Of a DNA stretch of 64,000 nt, positions 60,286 through 64,000 are shown piece after piece. Under the pieces are notes generated by a model, which had not been told where the DNA came from, made no database searches, and saw only the letters and a list, made by a program, of their open reading frames with translations. This stretch comes from Halobacillus sp. Marseille-P3879. Its GTDB lineage: Bacteria > Bacillota > Bacilli > Bacillales > Halobacillaceae. Every line of letters starts with the position of its first letter. Within the stretch, counting starts at the first letter, position 1. The stretch lies in the NCBI RefSeq assembly GCF_900240285.1, contig NZ_OESS01000002.1, positions 1,273,801 through 1,337,800 on the forward strand, written 5' to 3'. A program made the position numbers and the translations under genes.

Positions 60286-61905
60286 CTATCTTCGCTTTAA
60301 AAATTTATCTACTATACGCACACGTCCTCCGAGTATTCGTTCCAACAATGTCGTCTGATAGGACATCCACATATACAACAGCCCGCCAATCCCTGCACTG
60401 ATGAGGAGAATAAATAATGCAGCTAACCGGTCTTCTAACGGGTTCCAAACTAATCCAAACCCGGATTTAACTAGCCAGACCACTCCTGCCATTATACTTG
60501 TAAGGATCAAAATCAGCAGTGACCGTTTAAATACAGGTTTATAGGAAAAATGAATACCTCTATGGATTCTCCATAGATTTAAGGACAATGCGATTAAGAC
60601 AGCAAGTCCGGTTGAAATAATAGAACCTTTAGCTCCGAACAATACAATAAACCAAAAATTCGTAGCTGTCTTAATAAACAGTCCTGCTCCCAAGCTGACC
60701 AGCGCAAAGTTCTGACGGTTCACGCCTTGTAAAATAGCAGCAGAGACTGTATAGGAAGCAAATAGTAAGCCTACTGGAGCATACCACCTCAACAGACTGC
60801 CATAATAGTCTACATTTTCTACACCATAGAAAGAACCATAAGCTTCATAAGAAAGAACTGACAATCCGACAACAGCGGGAATTATCAGCAATGCTACAAT
60901 CTGCAATGCTTGGTTAATTTGATGATTAAGCTGAACCATGTTTTGTTTTGTAAAAGACTTTGTGATGGCCGGAAGTAATGCTAGTGATAAACCAATGCCT
61001 AAAGTTACGGGTATAATGACAAGCTTGTGACTGAGGACATGTATAGCTGATAAGGATGCCCCTGAAATATCTCCAAGTCCTGCGGCAGACATAGCTTTAT
61101 TAAATGTAAATTGGTCGATCAGCTGATATAACGGCGTTGCTATACCTACTAATACAAAAGGTCCAGCATAACTGATCAACTCTTTAAACATATCCTTCCT
61201 TGATAAATCATACGTATACTCCTGGCTGTCCAATTGACGGTCCAGGTATGGTTTGCGTTTTTTCCAATACACGATTAGAACTATTAATGACGCAATTCCT
61301 CCTATAAAAGCTGCAAACGTAGAAAAACCAATAGCTGTAGGGATTGTCCCCTCAAATACATTCAACACAACATAAACAGAAACTAATAAAAATAAAATAC
61401 GTACAACCTGCTCAATGACCTGCGATACTCCAGTAGGTGCCATTGATTCATTTCCTTGAAAGAAACCGCGGATAATACTCATACTAGGAATGATCAAAAG
61501 TGCGAATGCAACCATGCGAATAACCATTGCTGTATCCTCTGAGGAAGCTGTTGTATCTTCATTCGAAAGACTAAGCTGCGCAATAGGGTCGGCGCATAAG
61601 AACAAAATCAAAAAGGTAATAATACCTGTAATCCCCATCAACTGCATGCCTGATTTAAACATGTCTCTGCCCGTTTGATAGTCTTCGAGAGAATTATACT
61701 TGGAGACAAATTTCGAAACAGCCATTGGCACCCCAAGTGTAGATAAACTTAATAAAATGTTGTATGGTGTATAAGCATAGAAATAGAGTTCCATGCCTTC
61801 AGGTCCAACCATTTGTTCAAAGGGAACAGTATAAATCATCCCTAAGAACTTTGATAAAAAGGTAGCACCTGTTAAAATCATCGTACCTTTTAATATTTTC
61901 GACAT
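60286..61905 (-). CDS. ytgP: lipid II flippase MurJ-type (YtgP, MOP/MVF family)
   Basis: A 539-residue polytopic protein with about fourteen TM helices, of the MVF/MOP exporter superfamily. GATFLSKFLGMIYTVPFEQMVG at the start, the Arg-containing SIIRGFFQGNESMAPTG (residue ~157) and AAILQGVNRQNFALVSLGAG (~395) match the YtgP/polysaccharide-flippase group; B. subtilis YtgP supports lipid II transport. Divergent from ytfP. It forms an operon with the pseudouridine synthase downstream. Confidence 0.92.
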   Translation of the reverse strand: MSKILKGTMILTGATFLSKFLGMIYTVPFEQMVGPEGMELYFYAYTPYNILLSLSTLGVPMAVSKFVSKYNSLEDYQTGRDMFKSGMQLMGITGIITFLILFLCADPIAQLSLSNEDTTASSEDTAMVIRMVAFALLIIPSMSIIRGFFQGNESMAPTGVSQVIEQVVRILFLLVSVYVVLNVFEGTIPTAIGFSTFAAFIGGIASLIVLIVYWKKRKPYLDRQLDSQEYTYDLSRKDMFKELISYAGPFVLVGIATPLYQLIDQFTFNKAMSAAGLGDISGASLSAIHVLSHKLVIIPVTLGIGLSLALLPAITKSFTKQNMVQLNHQINQALQIVALLIIPAVVGLSVLSYEAYGSFYGVENVDYYGSLLRWYAPVGLLFASYTVSAAILQGVNRQNFALVSLGAGLFIKTATNFWFIVLFGAKGSIISTGLAVLIALSLNLWRIHRGIHFSYKPVFKRSLLILILTSIMAGVVWLVKSGFGLVWNPLEDRLAALFILLISAGIGGLLYMWMSYQTTLLERILGGRVRIVDKFLKRR

Positions 61906-62017
61906 AATTTTATCTTCACCTTCAATTATTTTAGAGTCAACTTTGTCTATTTTATCATAAAAGTTCGAAAAACAATGAATAAGAAAAGGAAAAGAAGGAA
62001 AGAAAGGAAGTCACCAT

Positions 62018-63277
62018 ATGTCTTATCAAGTTATCGTCATAGGGGGAGGGCCCTCTGGTTTAATGGCTGCAATTGCAGCAGCTGAACAAGGGGTTAAAAC
62101 CTTATTAATTGATAAAGGTAAAAAACTAGGGACAAAACTGGCCATTTCAGGCGGGGGACGTTGTAACGTTACCAATCGACTGCCGGAGGAGGAAGTAATT
62201 AAACATATCCCAGGAAACGGCCGCTTTTTATACAGTCCTTTTTCTATTTTTAATAACTATGACATTATTGATTTTTTTGAAAATCTAGGAGTAGCACTTA
62301 AAGAAGAGGACCACGGAAGAATGTTTCCCATTAGTAATAAAGCAAAAGACGTTGTTAACGCCCTTCTTAACAGGTTAGATGAATTAGATGTGGACGTTCG
62401 TAAAAGCACACCAGTAGAAGCAGTACATTATGGAAAAGACAGCCACACGGTTATCCTAAAAACCGGTGAAAAGGTATTAAGTAAATCAATTGTACTTGCA
62501 GTCGGTGGAAAAGCTGTTCCCCATACAGGATCAACAGGAGATGGATACGCCTGGGCCAAAAAAGCCGGCCATACGATCACTGATTTATTTCCAACAGAAG
62601 TTCCTCTTCTATCCAATGACTCTTTTATTAAAGACAAATCCCTCCAGGGGCTTTCGCTTCGCGATGTAGGGGTGTCTGTCTTAAATCAGAAAAAGAAAAA
62701 GATCGTCACTCATACTATGGATATGCTGTTTACTCACTTTGGAGTATCCGGGCCAGCAGTGCTAAGGTGTTCCCAATTTGTAGTCAAGGAACTTATGAAA
62801 GGACACAAACCTGTTATACTTGAGATTGACTGTTTGCCTGATATAAAAGAAGAGACTCTTATCGCTGAATTGAAAGAGTTAGCAGCTAATGAGCCTAAAA
62901 AAACATTCCGTAACTTAATTAAAGGAAAGTTACCAGAACGACTTTTGGATTACCTCCTTGAGTTTGTGGGGATTTCTCCAAATGAGAAATCCGCAAATAT
63001 TTCTAACGAGCAGATAAGACAGCTAAGCCATGCTATGAAACACTTCACAATAAACATTGACGGTTCCCAACCTATTGAGAAAGCTTTTGTAACAGGAGGC
63101 GGAGTTTCAATTAAAGAGATTGTACCAAGTACAATGCAATCAAAATTAATGAATCGATTATATTTTTGTGGAGAAATACTAGACATTCACGGATATACCG
63201 GAGGTTACAATATCACATCAGCTATGGTGACCGGTCGAGTAGCTGGAATGCATGCAGCCTATGAGGCAATGGGATGA
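62018..63277 (+). CDS. ytfP: HI0933/BaiN-type flavoprotein YtfP
   Basis: A 419-residue NAD(P)/FAD-dependent oxidoreductase. [21 protein letters not shown] at the N-terminus is the FAD-binding Rossmann loop, [18 protein letters not shown] (residue ~41) is the family signature, [18 protein letters not shown] (~160) and the C-terminal [12 protein letters not shown]...[15 protein letters not shown]...AMVTGRVAG complete the flavin site. BaiN-like enzymes reduce steroid or unsaturated substrates in some gut bacteria; the substrate here is unknown. AGGAAG precedes the ATG. Confidence 0.92.
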   Translation: MSYQVIVIGGGPSGLMAAIAAAEQGVKTLLIDKGKKLGTKLAISGGGRCNVTNRLPEEEVIKHIPGNGRFLYSPFSIFNNYDIIDFFENLGVALKEEDHGRMFPISNKAKDVVNALLNRLDELDVDVRKSTPVEAVHYGKDSHTVILKTGEKVLSKSIVLAVGGKAVPHTGSTGDGYAWAKKAGHTITDLFPTEVPLLSNDSFIKDKSLQGLSLRDVGVSVLNQKKKKIVTHTMDMLFTHFGVSGPAVLRCSQFVVKELMKGHKPVILEIDCLPDIKEETLIAELKELAANEPKKTFRNLIKGKLPERLLDYLLEFVGISPNEKSANISNEQIRQLSHAMKHFTINIDGSQPIEKAFVTGGGVSIKEIVPSTMQSKLMNRLYFCGEILDIHGYTGGYNITSAMVTGRVAGMHAAYEAMG

Positions 63278-63288
63278 ATTATATTTAA

Positions 63289-63326
63289 GAAAGTCGAGAA
63301 ATCTTAAGCATTTCTCGACTTTCTTG
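63289..63326. terminator. terminator after ytfP
   Basis: A perfect 14-bp stem (63289-63302 with 63310-63323, arm GAAAGTCGAGAAAT). It overlaps the 3' end of the small minus-strand gene. Confidence 0.85.
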
Positions 63327-63504
63327 TTAGATAGGCTCCTCTGCTCCCGAGTACATCATTTATTAAGTATTGCATCTCCTCTCTATCTTCAGCAGTTACA
63401 ACTGGATCCTCTGAATCCCACTCCAGGGTATAAAGAATATAATACCGTCGTACTTTTTTAAAATGAAAAACGGAATAAGGAAATTTATTAAAATAACCCC
63501 TCAC
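63304..63504 (-). CDS. small hypothetical protein
   Basis: A 66-residue soluble product with a basic N-terminal half and an acidic helix (TAEDREEMQYLINDVLGSRGAYL). GGAGG stands 6 nt before GTG 63504 and 3 nt before the preceding ATG, so GTG is preferred. Composition is protein-like, and the 3' end coincides with a convergent terminator, both favouring a real gene. I do not recognise the family. Confidence 0.5.
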   Translation of the reverse strand: MRGYFNKFPYSVFHFKKVRRYYILYTLEWDSEDPVVTAEDREEMQYLINDVLGSRGAYLTRKSRNA

Positions 63505-63672
63505 CATTTTCCTCCGAGAGTGACTCCATCTTAAAAGTTTAATAAAACCTCACCCCGAACATATATTCTCTCTATTGTGGTATATTGGGTAAATTAGGAG
63601 AATTCAATTGATAAGGTGCAGTTACTAAACAATAAAACCGGCTTTTCCCTTCTTCATGAAATCCATTCTACA

Positions 63673-63709
63673 TAAAAAAACCTTAGAAGAAACTAATCTT
63701 CTAAGGTTT
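63673..63709 (-). terminator. rRNA operon terminator
   Basis: AAACCTTAGAAG (63678-63689) pairs perfectly with CTTCTAAGGTTT (63698-63709), followed on the minus strand by TTTTTTT. Confidence 0.88.
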
Positions 63710-63717
63710 AATATTAA

Positions 63718-63832
63718 CGTGGCAGCGTCCTACTCTCACGGGGGTAAACCCGACTACCATCGGCGCTGAAGAGCTTAACTGCTGTGTTCGGCATGGGAAC
63801 AGGTGTGACCTCTTCGCTGTCGCCACCACATC
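63718..63832 (-). rRNA. rrf: 5S ribosomal RNA
   Basis: Read on the minus strand the sequence begins TGGTGGCGACAGCGAAGAGG and contains CCGAACACAGCAGTTAAGC and GGTAGTCGGG, ending GTAGGACGCTGCCA, closely matching Bacillus 5S rRNA over about 115 nt. The terminal GTGGCAGC/GGTGGCGAC ends pair as helix I. Ends are accurate to a few bases. Confidence 0.95.
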
Positions 63833-63909
63833 ATATAGAGGTGAACCCTCAAAACTGGATAAGCTTTATGAATCATCTTTGGTACGAAACGCCTTTCACA
63901 AAGGCTTGT

Positions 63910-64000
63910 AGTTAAGTCATCGATTGATTAGTATCCGTCAGCTGCACGTGTCACCACGCTTCCACCTCGGACCTATTGACCTCATCGTCTCTGAGGAATC
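63910..64000 (-). rRNA. rrl: 23S ribosomal RNA, 3' end only (cut by window)
   Basis: The minus strand reads GAGGTGGAAGCGTGGTGACA, CGTGCAGCTGACGGATACTA and ATCAATCGATGACTTAAC, the conserved 3' terminus of 23S rRNA. The gene continues beyond the window edge. It is about 80 bp upstream of 5S in the usual 23S-5S order. Confidence 0.93.

Noticed and set aside
1..64000. CRISPR array or tRNA genes
   Set aside because: No regularly spaced direct repeats and no recognisable tRNA cloverleaf was seen by eye; only 5S and partial 23S rRNA are present at the right edge.

Overview
The window is chromosomal DNA of a low-G+C Gram-positive endospore-former lineage (family Bacillaceae). The evidence is dense strong Shine-Dalgarno sites, many TTG/GTG starts, a tyrosyl-tRNA T-box leader, ytxJ with a TCPIS bacilliredoxin motif, and long synteny with the Bacillus subtilis aroA-ccpA-motPS-acuABC-ytxGHJ-murC-sftA-ytp/yto/ytm/ytl region. 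Several proteins carry unusually acidic Asp/Glu/Ser/Asn tails or linkers (a class A PBP, MotS, SftA). This suggests a moderate halophile such as Halobacillus or a relative; the genus is an inference.

Layout. 1-18 kb is accessory: two small membrane proteins, a rifampin ADP-ribosyltransferase (arr), a zinc alcohol dehydrogenase, an aromatic-compound-type operon (FAD monooxygenase, Dabb protein, AAHS transporter), a TetR-controlled ABC exporter with two palindromic operators, a GNAT, a lone CarD-domain protein, decayed ORFs, a frameshifted IS110-family element with a structured leader (candidate bridge RNA), a divergent EamA transporter/MocR regulator pair, and a HEPN-like gene preceded by a perfect 22-bp inverted repeat. 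18-26 kb is an L-rhamnose regulon: an MFS transporter divergent from rhaEW, a sensory-rhodopsin-transducer-like gene, rhaI, rhaB and a DeoR regulator. The shared intergenic region holds two good promoters, repeated CAAAAACAAA motifs and a near-consensus cre site; ccpA itself lies at 35.4-36.4 kb.

26-63 kb is conserved core. It holds tyrS with its T-box, a PBP1a-type synthase with an FnIII domain and acidic tail, and acuABC convergent with motPS. Next come ccpA, aroA (DAHP synthase/chorismate mutase), ytxGHJ, murC, a nicotinate phosphoribosyltransferase, sftA, ytpR-ytpQ-ytpP, an EIIC-like membrane protein, ytoQ, a DUF84 NTPase, ytoP, a PepSY protein, ytnP, trmB, ytmP, ytlR, ytlQ, thpR, a PepV-like dipeptidase, a K+ channel, ytzE, an RsuA-type pseudouridine synthase, ytgP/murJ and ytfP. 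Nearly every transcription unit ends in a clear rho-independent terminator. The right edge enters an rRNA operon on the minus strand (5S complete, 23S 3' end only).

No CRISPR array, prophage module or tRNA gene was seen. The least ordinary items are the IS110 structured leader, the tetR gene with no standard start codon, the ASRT-like gene inside a sugar operon, and the HEPN gene with its inverted repeat.
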